A DNA stretch of 17,882 nucleotides from DASUAS01 sp035763625 (GTDB lineage Bacteria > Actinomycetota > Acidimicrobiia > IMCC26256 > DASPTH01). Position 1 is the first letter of the stretch. Every line of letters starts with the position of its first letter. Under the pieces are notes generated by a model. It was not told the DNA's origin. It searched no databases and saw only the letters and a program-made list of their open reading frames with translations. The stretch spans positions 1-17,882 of the forward strand of contig DASUAS010000079.1 of NCBI GenBank assembly GCA_035763625.1. Direction: 5' to 3'. A program made the translations under genes and the position numbers. Shown one piece after another: positions 1 through 8,123 of this stretch.

Positions 1-380
1 TGATGTGCCACGCGAACTACCCGACCGTGGTGCTGGGCGACGCCGTCCGCGCGCGTCGGTTGCTCCCGCTCGAGACCGCGGTGCGACTGATGACCGATGC
101 GCCGGCCCGGTTGCTCGGGCTGCGCGACCGCGGGCGCATCGCCGAGGGCGCGCATGCGGATCTCGTCGTGTTCGACCCCGAGCGTGTCGCGTCCGAACCG
201 GCCCTCGCCCGCCACGACCTCCCCGGCGGGGGCGAGCGCCTCTACGCCGGCTCCGTCGGCGTCGCCCACGTGTTCGTGAACGGCACCGAGGTGGTGACCG
301 ACGGCGAGCTGACCGGCGCGAGCGCGGGGACCGTGCTGCGCTCGGGCCGCGACACCGACACCGTGACAGTGCGCGGCTGA
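1..380 (+). CDS. Amidohydrolase family 3 (N-acyl-D-amino-acid deacylase-like) protein, C-terminal fragment
   Basis: This is the last ~125 residues of a gene entering from the left edge; the first two bases finish a codon and the ATG at 3 is internal. It begins at the MCHANYP segment that follows the catalytic SDAGAH loop in the complete relative at 1318-3021, and runs through the GLRDRG, IAEGAHADLVVFDPE and RHDLPGG segments to the closing DTDTVTV. Such C-terminal sections form the last barrel helices and the small beta domain of Amidohydro_3 enzymes. By eye roughly two thirds of residues match the 1318-3021 protein, so the two are paralogues lying in convergent orientation. It ends 15 bases before the stop of the opposing SDR. 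Metal ligands and substrate cannot be judged because the N-terminal three quarters are outside the window. Family assignment is secure; function is not. Confidence 0.9.
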   Translation, partial: MCHANYPTVVLGDAVRARRLLPLETAVRLMTDAPARLLGLRDRGRIAEGAHADLVVFDPERVASEPALARHDLPGGGERLYAGSVGVAHVFVNGTEVVTDGELTGASAGTVLRSGRDTDTVTVRG

Positions 381-395
381 CTCCGCAGCTGACCG

Positions 396-1283
396 CTACG
401 AATCCAACCCGTCGCCCGCCGGGACGCTCACCGACGACGGCGCGTCCCAACCGGGCAGCAGACCGAGCCGCGCGGTGAGCTCCTGGCCCTCGATCCACTG
501 GCCGTTCAGCTCGCGGGCCTCGGGGGCGGTGCAGAGCCATGCGGCCGCGGCGCCGATGACGTCGGGCGGCGCCCCACCCTCGGTCGTGAAGCCGAAGGCG
601 GCCATGTCCTGGACGATGCGCTCGGTGACGATGTATCCGGGGTGCAGGTTGAACGCGAGGATGCCGTCGTTCTCGTGCTCCAGCTTCACGATGCCGACCA
701 GGCGGTTGACCGCGCCCTTCGACATGCCGTAGCAGAGGCCCCAACCGCCGTCACCGGCCGGCGCGGGCGGGTCGCCGCGGCCGGCGCCGGAGGTGACGGT
801 CATGATGATGCCGCTCCCGCGCTCGATCATCTGCGGCAGCACCAGCTTGGTCAGGATGACCGGTGCCATCGCATTGCCCTCCATGTGCTTGCCGAGCACG
901 TCGATGGGCGTGTCGAGGATGCGATCCATGTGACCGGGCCCGATGAAGCGGGCGTTGTTGACGAGCACGTCGATGCGGCCCCAGCGCTCGAGGACCTGGG
1001 TGACCGACGACCCCAGCGTGACCCGGTCGGTGATGTCGCAGTACACCGACATCGCCTGACGGCCCTCGGCCTCGACCAGCGCCGCGGTGCTGTCGAGCGA
1101 GCCGGGCAGTGCCGACGTGTCGGACCGCTTGACGGTCGACGAGTGCTCGCGCTCCTCGCCTTCGTGGATGGTGCGGGCGGCCAGGGCGACGTCGTAGCCG
1201 GCGCGGGCGAGGTGCACGGCGACTGCCTTGCCGATGCCGCGACTGGCCCCGGTGACGAACGCAACTCCTCGGGCCTCAGCCAC
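396..1283 (-). CDS. Short-chain dehydrogenase/reductase (SDR)
   Basis: A 295-residue classical SDR, presumably a cytoplasmic NAD(P)-dependent alcohol/ketone oxidoreductase. The cofactor loop TGASRGIG lies at residues 11-18 and the catalytic pair is Tyr185 and Lys189 (YGMSK), with Ser165 as likely third member. It is longer than the usual ~250 residues because of an extra stretch at about residues 40-66 (ending LPGSLDST) between the second strand and the next helix, and a proline- and glycine-rich insert at about 170-182 just before the active tyrosine. The usual NNAG motif reads NNAR at 109-112. The start is GTG at 1283, preceded by GGGGGAGG on the minus strand. It is the last gene of the operon descending from 4459, 34 bases after the Amidohydro_3 gene, so it probably acts on the same substrate or its product. 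The substrate is unknown. Confidence 0.92.
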   Translation of the reverse strand: MAEARGVAFVTGASRGIGKAVAVHLARAGYDVALAARTIHEGEEREHSSTVKRSDTSALPGSLDSTAALVEAEGRQAMSVYCDITDRVTLGSSVTQVLERWGRIDVLVNNARFIGPGHMDRILDTPIDVLGKHMEGNAMAPVILTKLVLPQMIERGSGIIMTVTSGAGRGDPPAPAGDGGWGLCYGMSKGAVNRLVGIVKLEHENDGILAFNLHPGYIVTERIVQDMAAFGFTTEGGAPPDVIGAAAAWLCTAPEARELNGQWIEGQELTARLGLLPGWDAPSSVSVPAGDGLDS

Positions 1284-1317
1284 GGCGCCTCCCCCTCATC
1301 GATTGCTGGACCGTCGC

Positions 1318-3021
1318 TCAGCGGTTGCCGGGAACGGTGACGGTGTCGGTGTCGACACCTGATCGGAGCAACGTACCGGGCATCGCGTCGGTGAGCACAC
1401 CCCGCTCGGCGATGGTCTCGCCGCCCACGACGACCTGCTCGACACCCACTGCACCTGCGTAGAGGCGCAGCGCGCCGCCGGGCAGGTCGTGCCGTTCCTC
1501 GGCCGGCTGGCTGGCGATGGTCTCGGGGTCGAACAGCACCAGGTCGGCGTGGGCGCCCTCGGCGATCACCCCGCGGTCGCGGAGGCCGAACAGCGCGGCG
1601 GGCACGCCCGTCATCTGGTGCACCGCTTCCTCCAGCGTGAACAAGCCGCGTCGGCGTACGAGCTCTCCGAGCACGACGGAGGGGTAGTTGGCGTGGCACA
1701 TGATGTCGACGTGCGCGCCGGCGTCGGAGCCGCCGAGCACCACGCGCTCGTCGCGCCACACCTCACCGCGCACCTCCCAGCTCTCGTCGGTGACACCCAT
1801 CGGTGGCACGAGCGACGGGAACACGGTGGTGAGCGGCAGCGCGTCGGGCACGACCACGTCGAGGAGCACATCGACCGCGTCGGTGCCCCGCTCGGCGGCG
1901 ACGTCGGCGACGCTCCGACCGTCGGGGAGCTCCACCAGGTCCCACTGCATCATCCCGGCGACACCCCGCTCCCGGGCCGCGTCGAGGCCGGTGCGGAGAC
2001 GCTCCCGCACCGCGGGATCGGCGACCGCGGCGCGCCGTGCGTCGTCGGGGAGCGACACCACGTCGCCCCAGCCGGGCATGGACGAGAGCATGCGGCTGCT
2101 GCGGAGGCGCATCACGTCGGGAAGTGCGAGGGCGACGACGTGCGCACCGTGCGCGGCGGCGTGGTCGGCCGACGTCAGCTGTTGCTCGTAGACCGGGGTC
2201 GGTGACGCGCTCCCCAGCAGGTTCCAGTTGAGCGGGCGGTCGGCGGCGAGCGACATGTCGGTCATGAGCTCGATGCGCTCGTCGGAGATCTCACCCATGG
2301 CGGGGATGAACTCGAGGCTGGTGCCCGCGTGGTCGCGCACGGCTCGCGCGAGCGCGAGGAACTCGTCGGGCTGGGCCGAGCGCGACGGCACCGGCTGGCC
2401 GTCGCCGTCGCTGTGCGCTTCACCGAGCGACGACGACAACCCGAGCGCGCCGGCGCGCAGCGACTCGTGCAGCAGGGCGACCATGGCCTCGATCTGCTCG
2501 GGCGTCGCAGGCTCGTGGGCGGCCTCACCCATGACGACCCGGCGCATGGTCGAGTGCCCGACGTGGAAGCCGGCGTTGACCGCGAGGTGACCGTCGATGC
2601 GGTCGAGCCACTCGCCGAAGCTCTGCCAGTCCCACGCCGGACCGGCCTCCAGCGCGTCGATCGGCATGCCCTCCACCCGCGCCATCATCTGCATGACGTA
2701 CTCGACGTGGCCGGGCGCGAGCGGCGCGATCGAGAAACCGCAGTTGCCGCCGATCACGGTGGTGACGCCGTGGAGCGGCGACGGCGTGAGCGCGGGGTCC
2801 CACAGCGCCTGCACGTCGTAGTGGGTGTGGATGTCGATGATGCCGGGCGCGAGCACGAGACCGTCGGCGTCGACGGTGCGACGCGCGGGTTCGTCGACGC
2901 GTCCTCGATGGTCGGAGGCGACGGCGACGATGCGACCGTCGCGCACGCCGACGTCGGCGGTGGACGCCGGCGCTCCGGTGCCGTCGACGACGCGCGCGCC
3001 CCGGATGAGCAGATCCAGCAT
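1318..3021 (-). CDS. Amidohydrolase family 3 protein, N-acyl-D-amino-acid deacylase-like
   Basis: A 567-residue protein of the Amidohydro_3/COG3653 type: metal-dependent hydrolases of amide, N-acyl or cyclic C-N bonds, cytoplasmic. The N-terminal beta segment (LLIRGARVVDGTG) is followed by the metal motif His65-Thr-His67 in a DIHTHYD context, the GNCGF motif with Cys94 (bridging ligand in D-aminoacylase), and the late GGSDAGAH loop with the catalytic aspartate. The two middle histidines of classical D-aminoacylase are absent: the regions read LEFIPAMG and LNWNLLG. The start is ATG 3021, chosen because the family N-terminus begins there and GGAGG lies just upstream (about 3027-3031); a longer frame to 3099 would overlap the preceding gene. 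It is the middle gene of a three-gene operon, 13 bases after the COG2159 amidohydrolase stop. The exact substrate is unknown. Confidence 0.93.
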   Translation of the reverse strand: MLDLLIRGARVVDGTGAPASTADVGVRDGRIVAVASDHRGRVDEPARRTVDADGLVLAPGIIDIHTHYDVQALWDPALTPSPLHGVTTVIGGNCGFSIAPLAPGHVEYVMQMMARVEGMPIDALEAGPAWDWQSFGEWLDRIDGHLAVNAGFHVGHSTMRRVVMGEAAHEPATPEQIEAMVALLHESLRAGALGLSSSLGEAHSDGDGQPVPSRSAQPDEFLALARAVRDHAGTSLEFIPAMGEISDERIELMTDMSLAADRPLNWNLLGSASPTPVYEQQLTSADHAAAHGAHVVALALPDVMRLRSSRMLSSMPGWGDVVSLPDDARRAAVADPAVRERLRTGLDAARERGVAGMMQWDLVELPDGRSVADVAAERGTDAVDVLLDVVVPDALPLTTVFPSLVPPMGVTDESWEVRGEVWRDERVVLGGSDAGAHVDIMCHANYPSVVLGELVRRRGLFTLEEAVHQMTGVPAALFGLRDRGVIAEGAHADLVLFDPETIASQPAEERHDLPGGALRLYAGAVGVEQVVVGGETIAERGVLTDAMPGTLLRSGVDTDTVTVPGNR

Positions 3022-3025
3022 GGAG

Positions 3026-3031
3026 TCCTCC
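3026..3031 (-). promoter_or_regulatory. Ribosome binding site deciding the start at 3021
   Basis: On the minus strand GGAGGA precedes ATG 3021 by 4 bases. It supports this start over the upstream in-frame codon at 3099, which would overlap the preceding gene by about 65 bases. Confidence 0.7.
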
Positions 3032-3034
3032 GTC

Positions 3035-4459
3035 CTACCGCAGTTCGGCCGCGACCGCGTCCTCGACGACGGTGCCGGCGAAGAAGTCGGGGTTGCCACG
3101 GGTGTAGAAGCGCACCGGGTTGGTGAACACGAAGTCGCGCAGGTCGCCGTGGGTGAACAGGTCGTGCTCGACCATCTCGTACACCTCGCCGAGCACGTCG
3201 GCCATCACCGGCACGTCCCAGTGCGAGATGTCGGAGCCGAACATCGCGTTGAAGCGAGCGCCGAACGGGTTGGCCTTCGTGTTGAACGCGGTGACCGTCA
3301 TCGGGTCGTCGGCCTCGCAGCCGCAGTAGAACGGCACCGCGAACAGCTCGCGGATCTCCTCGGCCGACTCGATGCCGACCGCGGCGAACTCGTCGAGGAG
3401 CGCCACGTCCTGCTCGGGGTATTCGGTGGGCTGCGGTGCGTGCGCCGCCCACTCGTCTCCGTAGCGGGTGAACAGCGCCGCGAACTCGTCCCAGTCGACT
3501 CGGGTCGGGTCGAGTCGGCGCATGGCGTCGCCGCTGCGCTTCTCGAAGTGACCGACGAGGTCGGCGTAGAGCGACGCCGCCCACGCCACGCCCCCCTCGA
3601 GGAAGCCGAAGTTGAGGTCGGGGAAGCGACGGGTCACGCCCCCGAGGAAGAGCGACTTGGCCAGCGCGTGGTGGCTCTCGCCGAGCATGCCGACGTGGTT
3701 GTACACGTAGCTCGAGATCGAGGCGCGGTTCTGCCAGCCCATCGCCGCCGAGTGGAACGCGGGTGCGATGCCGAGCTCGCGACACTTCTGCCAGACCGGG
3801 TCGTAGTCGTGCGCGCTGTCGAGCCCGTAGGTGTCGGTCCACACCGCGTACTGCGCGAGCTGCGGGTCGACCGCGGCCACCGCGGCGATCGGGCGCTGCA
3901 CGAAGCCGGCCATCACGACGGCGCGGAACCCGAGCGACGCCGCGTGCTCGAGCTCGTCGACCGCCTCGGCGGGCGTGTGCATCGGGATCTCGGCGACGGG
4001 GAGGAGCCGGTCGGAGAGCTCGCCGAACACCTCCGCGTTGAACCGGTTGAGCGCGCGGCACGCACCGCGCCGGTCGCGCTCGTCGTCGAAGTGCCCGAAG
4101 AGCAACCCGTAGCTCGGGTAGATCACGCTGACGTCGATGCCGAGCTCGGGGAGCCGCTCGTGCAGGAGGCGGGGGAGCATGGCAGTGGCGCGGTCGAGCG
4201 CGAGCTCCATGCCGCCGTTGCCCCAGGGGCCGCGGGCGACGCGCCGGTCGGCCCGCTCCTCCGGGGTGAGCGCGTACCAGTCGACGATGGGCCCGAACGT
4301 TCCCGACGTGCGCCGCAGCATCGATTCGCCGTCGAGGCGGACGCCCTCCTTCACCAGCTCGCCGGCGAGGGCGGGGAAGAACTCGACCGTGTGGCCGTCG
4401 ATGTCGACCACGGGGTGGTCGAGCTTGCTCCGGACCTCGGTGGCGCTCAACCCGGTCAT
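3035..4459 (-). CDS. Amidohydrolase family protein (COG2159, Amidohydro_2)
   Basis: A 474-residue TIM-barrel metal hydrolase or decarboxylase of the Amidohydro_2 family, whose characterised members include ACMSD and resorcylate-type decarboxylases. The expected metal and active-site positions are visible: DIDGH near the N-terminus (Asp21, His23), His236 in AFHSAAMG, Glu288 in FLEGG and Asp410 in GSDISHWD. The length is at the large end of the family. An insertion at about residues 305-395 contains CGCEADDP, a small cysteine pair that may bind metal or simply be structural. It is first in the operon with the Amidohydro_3 and SDR genes. A GGAGG at 4472-4476 lies 12 bases upstream of ATG 4459, a long but usable spacing. 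The family is widespread in actinobacteria with mostly unknown substrates, so hydrolysis versus decarboxylation cannot be decided here. Confidence 0.92.
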   Translation of the reverse strand: MTGLSATEVRSKLDHPVVDIDGHTVEFFPALAGELVKEGVRLDGESMLRRTSGTFGPIVDWYALTPEERADRRVARGPWGNGGMELALDRATAMLPRLLHERLPELGIDVSVIYPSYGLLFGHFDDERDRRGACRALNRFNAEVFGELSDRLLPVAEIPMHTPAEAVDELEHAASLGFRAVVMAGFVQRPIAAVAAVDPQLAQYAVWTDTYGLDSAHDYDPVWQKCRELGIAPAFHSAAMGWQNRASISSYVYNHVGMLGESHHALAKSLFLGGVTRRFPDLNFGFLEGGVAWAASLYADLVGHFEKRSGDAMRRLDPTRVDWDEFAALFTRYGDEWAAHAPQPTEYPEQDVALLDEFAAVGIESAEEIRELFAVPFYCGCEADDPMTVTAFNTKANPFGARFNAMFGSDISHWDVPVMADVLGEVYEMVEHDLFTHGDLRDFVFTNPVRFYTRGNPDFFAGTVVEDAVAAELR

Positions 4460-4534
4460 GCTCGTCTGCTGCCTCCGCGTCGACGCACGCTTCTGTTAAT
4501 GCGCGCTCATCAATCCGCGGGTAACAATAGGCAG
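4460..4534. promoter_or_regulatory. Divergent promoter region between two amidohydrolase genes
   Basis: This 75-base gap separates divergently transcribed genes and holds the most AT-rich patches nearby (GTTAAT around 4495-4500 and TAACAAT at 4522-4528). TAACAAT ends 6 bases before ATG 4535, with no Shine-Dalgarno, so the plus-strand gene may be transcribed leaderlessly from it. The minus-strand operon has GGAGG at 4472-4476. No clear -35 boxes are visible for either direction. Confidence 0.45.
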
Positions 4535-6226
4535 ATGGCGTACGACGTGGTGATCCGCAACGGGCGCGTGGTCGACGGCTCGGGGTTCGGCTCGTACCGC
4601 GCCGACGTGGGCATCGTCGACGGCGTCATCGCCCGCGTGGGCCGCATCCGTGAGCGCGGTGGCCAGGAGGTCGACGCCGACGGCAGGGTCGTCACGCCCG
4701 GGTTCATCGACGGGCACACCCACCTCGACGCGCAGGTGTTCTGGGATCCCCAGGGCGCCAACTCGTGCTGGCACGGTGTGACGACGGCGGTGATGGGCAA
4801 CTGCGGCTTCACCCTGGCGCCGGTGCGCGACGACGCCCGGGCGCTGGTGGTGCGCAACCTCGAACGGGCGGAGGACATCGATCCCGTCGCGCTGGCGTCG
4901 CTCGAGTGGGGTTGGCAGACCTTCCCCGAGTACCTCGATGCGGTCGAGCGCCTCCCGAAGGCGATCAACTACGCCGCCAACGTCGGTCACTCGGCGCTGC
5001 GCACCTGGGCGATGGGCGAGCGTGCCTTCGAGCAGGAGGCGAACGACGACGACCTCGCGCTGATGAAGGGACAGCTCGCCGACGCGCTGGCGGCGGGAGC
5101 CATCGGGCTCACGACATCGCGGAGCGAGCACCACGAGACGTCGGACGACCGGCCGGTGGCGTCGCGCCTGGCGGCGTGGTCGGAGCTGTGCGAGCTCGTG
5201 GGCGTCATGGCCGACGCCGGCACCGGCATCCTCGAGGGCGGCAGCGAGCACGTGCTGTCGGCCGATCCCGAGCAGCGCGAGCTGGCGCGCTCGCGGATGC
5301 GCGACCTCGCGGCCTCGACGGGCGTCGCCATGACGATGGGCATCATCGCCACCAACCCCGGTGGCTACGAGATGCTCGACCTCATCGACCAGGTCGCGGC
5401 GGTCGGTGGCCGCATGATCGGCCAGTCGCACTGCCGTGGGATCAGCGTGCTGCTCTCGTTCGAGACCCGCCTGCCGTTCGACCTGCTCCCGGAGTGGCAC
5501 GACGTGCGCGCGTTGCCCGACGACGAGCAGCTGCGCGCGCTGCGCGACCCGTCGGTGCGCGAGCGACTGATCACCGCGGGCATGGAGGGCGACTACTCGC
5601 GCTGGCGTGGCATCGGGGCCATGCCCCGCACGCCCGACTTCGACGGCATCCGCGTCTACGAGCACGGACTGCCACCCAACCCGACCATCAACGAGGTGGC
5701 GGCGCGGCGTGGGGTCACGCCGGTGGAGGCGATGATCGACCTCGCGATCGAGACCGACCTCGGTCAGCTGTTCATCCAGCCGAGCCTCTACCCGCAGGAC
5801 CCCGATGTGCTGCTCGCGGTGATGCGCCACCCGCGCACGGTGATGACGTTCTCCGACTCCGGCGCCCATCTGAGCCAGATCGCCGACGCGTCGATCCACA
5901 CGCACCTGCTCGGGTACTGGGTGCGCGACCGGCAGGAGTTCACGCTGGAAGAGGCGGTGCGCATGCTCACGCTCGCGCCGGCGATGGCGTGGGGCTTCAC
6001 CGACCGGGGGCTGCTGCGCGAGGGCATGGTGGCCGACGTGAACGTGTTCGACCCCGACACCGTCGGTCCGGCCGTGCCCGAGGTGGTGCGCGACCTCCCG
6101 CGCGGCGGCAAGCGCCTGTCGCAGAAGTCGGAGGGGTTCACGGCCACGGTGGTGGGCGGCCAGATCACCATCCTCGACGGCGAGGCCACCGGCGCGCGCC
6201 CCGGTCGCCTCGTGCGCGCGGGCTGA
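4535..6226 (+). CDS. Amidohydrolase family 3 protein, N-acyl-D-amino-acid deacylase-like
   Basis: A 563-residue Amidohydro_3 enzyme, a diverged relative of the products at 1-380 and 1318-3021. It starts with the family beta segment (VVIRNGRVVDGSG), has His61-Thr-His63 in GHTHLDAQ, Cys90 in GNCGF and the catalytic aspartate loop FSDSGAH near residue 445. As in its neighbour, the two mid-protein histidines of D-aminoacylase are missing (the regions read GILEGGSEH and MTMGIIATN), while a shared segment with His, Pro-Val and Ser-Arg (EHHETSDDRPVASR) occurs just before them. ATG 4535 is chosen because the family N-terminus begins there, although the frame is open far upstream. It has no Shine-Dalgarno. 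It runs alone, diverging from the amidohydrolase operon and converging on the NTF2-like gene 12 bases away. Substrate unknown. Confidence 0.93.
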   Translation: MAYDVVIRNGRVVDGSGFGSYRADVGIVDGVIARVGRIRERGGQEVDADGRVVTPGFIDGHTHLDAQVFWDPQGANSCWHGVTTAVMGNCGFTLAPVRDDARALVVRNLERAEDIDPVALASLEWGWQTFPEYLDAVERLPKAINYAANVGHSALRTWAMGERAFEQEANDDDLALMKGQLADALAAGAIGLTTSRSEHHETSDDRPVASRLAAWSELCELVGVMADAGTGILEGGSEHVLSADPEQRELARSRMRDLAASTGVAMTMGIIATNPGGYEMLDLIDQVAAVGGRMIGQSHCRGISVLLSFETRLPFDLLPEWHDVRALPDDEQLRALRDPSVRERLITAGMEGDYSRWRGIGAMPRTPDFDGIRVYEHGLPPNPTINEVAARRGVTPVEAMIDLAIETDLGQLFIQPSLYPQDPDVLLAVMRHPRTVMTFSDSGAHLSQIADASIHTHLLGYWVRDRQEFTLEEAVRMLTLAPAMAWGFTDRGLLREGMVADVNVFDPDTVGPAVPEVVRDLPRGGKRLSQKSEGFTATVVGGQITILDGEATGARPGRLVRAG

Positions 6227-6243
6227 CGGGTCGGCGCGTCAGC
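6222..6243. terminator. Hairpin spanning two convergent stop codons
   Basis: Perfect 7-bp arms GCTGACG (6222-6228) and CGTCAGC (6237-6243) enclose an 8-base loop. The TGA of the Amidohydro_3 gene (6224-6226) and the TGA of the minus-strand gene (6239-6241) both lie inside the arms. A second stem follows at once (AGCGCAT 6241-6247 with ATGCGCT 6252-6258). There is no T-tract, as is common for high-GC actinobacteria. A bidirectional terminator role is inferred from position. Confidence 0.5.
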
Positions 6244-6667
6244 GCATCCAGATGCGCTCGGTGGTGCGGTGGTGGATGCGCCACTCGGGGCCTCCCTCAC
6301 CGTCGAGACGCACGACGTCGTCGAGGTAGCGCATCCCGAGGGTGAAGGGATCGCGACCGCTGTCGGCGTCGGGGAACTGGTAGACGACCGCGTAGGTGTC
6401 GAGGTGCGCGGTGTCGGCGCCCGGCTCCAGATCGACCAGCGGGTCGCCGAGCGAGTGCATGCTCGTGCCCGTGGAGCTGAGGCGCGTGCGCATCCCTTCG
6501 AGGTAGTCGTGCACCGTCTCGAGCCCGAAGGTGCCGTCGATCGTGCCGTCGGGGTCGAACAGCGAGGCCAGCGCGTCGTGATCGCGCTGGTCGACGGCGC
6601 GTGCGTACCGCTGCGGGAAACGGCGGAGCGATTCCAGGTCGACGAGCCATTCGATCGGTGAGTTCAT
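6239..6667 (-). CDS. SnoaL-like / nuclear transport factor 2 family protein
   Basis: A 142-residue protein with the shape of the SnoaL_4/NTF2-like fold: an N-terminal helix pair (LRRFPQRYARAVDQRDHDAL), then ASLFDPDGTIDGTFG, a second helical part with a conserved-looking histidine (MHSLGD), and a strand-rich C-terminal half ending in WRIHHRTTERIW. These small cone-shaped folds act as isomerases, cyclases or dehydratases, or as substrate-binding proteins, in catabolism and polyketide routes. It begins 18 bases after the aminotransferase stop and is probably co-transcribed with it. No Shine-Dalgarno is evident. The reaction cannot be named from sequence. Confidence 0.82.
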   Translation of the reverse strand: MNSPIEWLVDLESLRRFPQRYARAVDQRDHDALASLFDPDGTIDGTFGLETVHDYLEGMRTRLSSTGTSMHSLGDPLVDLEPGADTAHLDTYAVVYQFPDADSGRDPFTLGMRYLDDVVRLDGEGGPEWRIHHRTTERIWMR

Positions 6668-6685
6668 GCGTGCATCGTGGCACGC

Positions 6686-8059
6686 TCAGACGCAGAACGT
6701 CGCTGACGCCTCGGTGAGCACGGATCGGAGCTTGTCGACGAGCTCGTCGAGCTCGGCGTCGCCGGCGACGAGGGGCGGCGCGAGCTGCACCACCGGATCG
6801 CCGCGGTCGTCGGTGCGAGCGATCAGCCCGGTGTCGTAGAGACGGGGCGCGACGAAGCCGCGGAGCAGTGCCTCCCGTTGCTCGGGCGTGAAGCGGCCGT
6901 CGCCATCCGGATCGGGAGCCAGCTCGAGGGCCTGGAAGTAGCCGGCGCCGCGGACGTCGGCGACGATCGGCACCTCGCGCAACCCTTCGAGGCGTTCTCG
7001 GAAGCCGGCCTCGTGCGCGAGCACGTTGTCGAGCACCTGTTCGCGCTCGAACACGTCGAGGTTGGCGAGTCCCACCGCGCAGCTCACCGGGTGGCCACCG
7101 AAGGTGATGCCGTGCGCGAACGACGCGGTATCGGCGAGGAACGGCTCGGCGAGGAAGTCGCGACAGATCACCGCACCCAGCGGCGAGTAGCCGCTCGTGA
7201 TGCCCTTGGCACACGTGATGATGTCGGGCAGGTAGTCGTAGCGCTCGCATCCGAACATGGTGCCGATCCGCCCGAACGCGCAGATGACCTCGTCGGAGAC
7301 GAGCAGCACGCCGTAGCGGTCGCACAGCTCGCGCACGCGGGCGAAGTAGCCGTCGGGCGGGACGAAGCAGCCACCCGCGTTCTGCACCGGTTCGAGGAAG
7401 ATGGCGGCGACGGTGTCGGGACCTTCGAAGAGGATGCGCTCCTCGATCTCGTCGGTGACCGCATGCAGGAACGCGTCGTCGTCGTCGGCCGCCGGGTGAC
7501 GGAACCGGTTGGTGTTGGCGACGTGGCTGGTACCGGGGGTGAGCGGCTCGAAGGGCGTGCGCAGGGCGGGGACGCCGGTGACCGCCAGGGCACCCATGGT
7601 CGTGCCGTGGTAGGCGGTGCGCCGGGCGATCACCTTGTGCCGCTGCCCCTGGCCGATGCCGCGGAAGTACTGCCGGGCCAGCTTCCACGCCGATTCCACG
7701 GCTTCCGAACCGCCGCTGGTGAAGAAGACGCGGTTCAGGTCACCCGGCGCGAGCGCGGCGAGGCGGGCGGCCAGCTCGATGGCGGGCGGGTGCGCGTAGG
7801 ACCAGATCGGGAAGTACTCGAGCGTCTCGGCCTGGGCACGGGCGGCGTCGGCGAGGTCGGCGCGGCCGTGGCCGACCTGCACCGTGAACAACCCCGCCAG
7901 GCCGTCGAGCAGCTCGTGCCCGGTCGCGTCCCAGAGCCGGCATCCCTTGCCGCGCGTGATCACGTGCACGGGACTGTCGTCGCCGTAGCCGCCGAGGCGT
8001 GAGAAGTGCATCCAGAGGTGGCGGTGGGCGAGCGCGCTCAGCTCGTCGGCGTCGGGCAT
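6686..8059 (-). CDS. Class III (omega-amino acid/aspartate family) PLP-dependent aminotransferase
   Basis: A 457-residue fold-type I aminotransferase that would move an amino group from an omega-amino acid or amine to a keto acid such as pyruvate. The N-terminal HLWMHFSRL segment, the PLP phosphate loop TSGGSEA (114-120), Tyr150-His151, the cofactor aspartate Asp256 in SDEV and the Schiff-base lysine Lys285 in CAKGITSGYSPLGA are all present. Sequence style resembles the beta-alanine/taurine/omega-amine:pyruvate group, but the donor cannot be fixed. ATG 8059 is chosen because the family N-terminus starts there; the in-frame codon at 8125 would overlap the start of the divergent membrane protein. 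It is followed 18 bases later by the NTF2-like gene. No strong Shine-Dalgarno is seen. Confidence 0.93.
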   Translation of the reverse strand: MPDADELSALAHRHLWMHFSRLGGYGDDSPVHVITRGKGCRLWDATGHELLDGLAGLFTVQVGHGRADLADAARAQAETLEYFPIWSYAHPPAIELAARLAALAPGDLNRVFFTSGGSEAVESAWKLARQYFRGIGQGQRHKVIARRTAYHGTTMGALAVTGVPALRTPFEPLTPGTSHVANTNRFRHPAADDDDAFLHAVTDEIEERILFEGPDTVAAIFLEPVQNAGGCFVPPDGYFARVRELCDRYGVLLVSDEVICAFGRIGTMFGCERYDYLPDIITCAKGITSGYSPLGAVICRDFLAEPFLADTASFAHGITFGGHPVSCAVGLANLDVFEREQVLDNVLAHEAGFRERLEGLREVPIVADVRGAGYFQALELAPDPDGDGRFTPEQREALLRGFVAPRLYDTGLIARTDDRGDPVVQLAPPLVAGDAELDELVDKLRSVLTEASATFCV

Positions 8060-8110
8060 GCCGGAAGGATGACGCGCGGGCAGGTCCGCGGCAAGCACGG
8101 GTGAGCCCCG

Positions 8111-8123
8111 TACGATCCCGCCC
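8111..8123 (+). promoter_or_regulatory. Leaderless promoter -10 box for the GAP-family gene
   Basis: TACGAT at 8111-8116 fits the actinobacterial TANNNT -10 pattern and lies 7 bases before ATG 8124. There is no Shine-Dalgarno between them. A transcript would start at or next to the A of ATG. No clear -35 box is visible. Confidence 0.5.

Noticed and set aside
2754..4061. A long Arg-rich minus-strand open frame overlapping the two operon genes.
   Set aside because: It is out of frame with the COG2159 and Amidohydro_3 genes, which have clear motifs; the frame has no recognisable domain and extreme Arg/Ala content.
2825..4534. The reading frame of the plus-strand Amidohydro_3 gene stays open for 1.7 kb upstream of its start, as if it were a 1133-residue protein.
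   Set aside because: The upstream part is antisense to two well-supported genes, has an Arg/Val/Asp-rich composition typical of shadow frames in GC-rich DNA, and the family N-terminus begins exactly at 4535.
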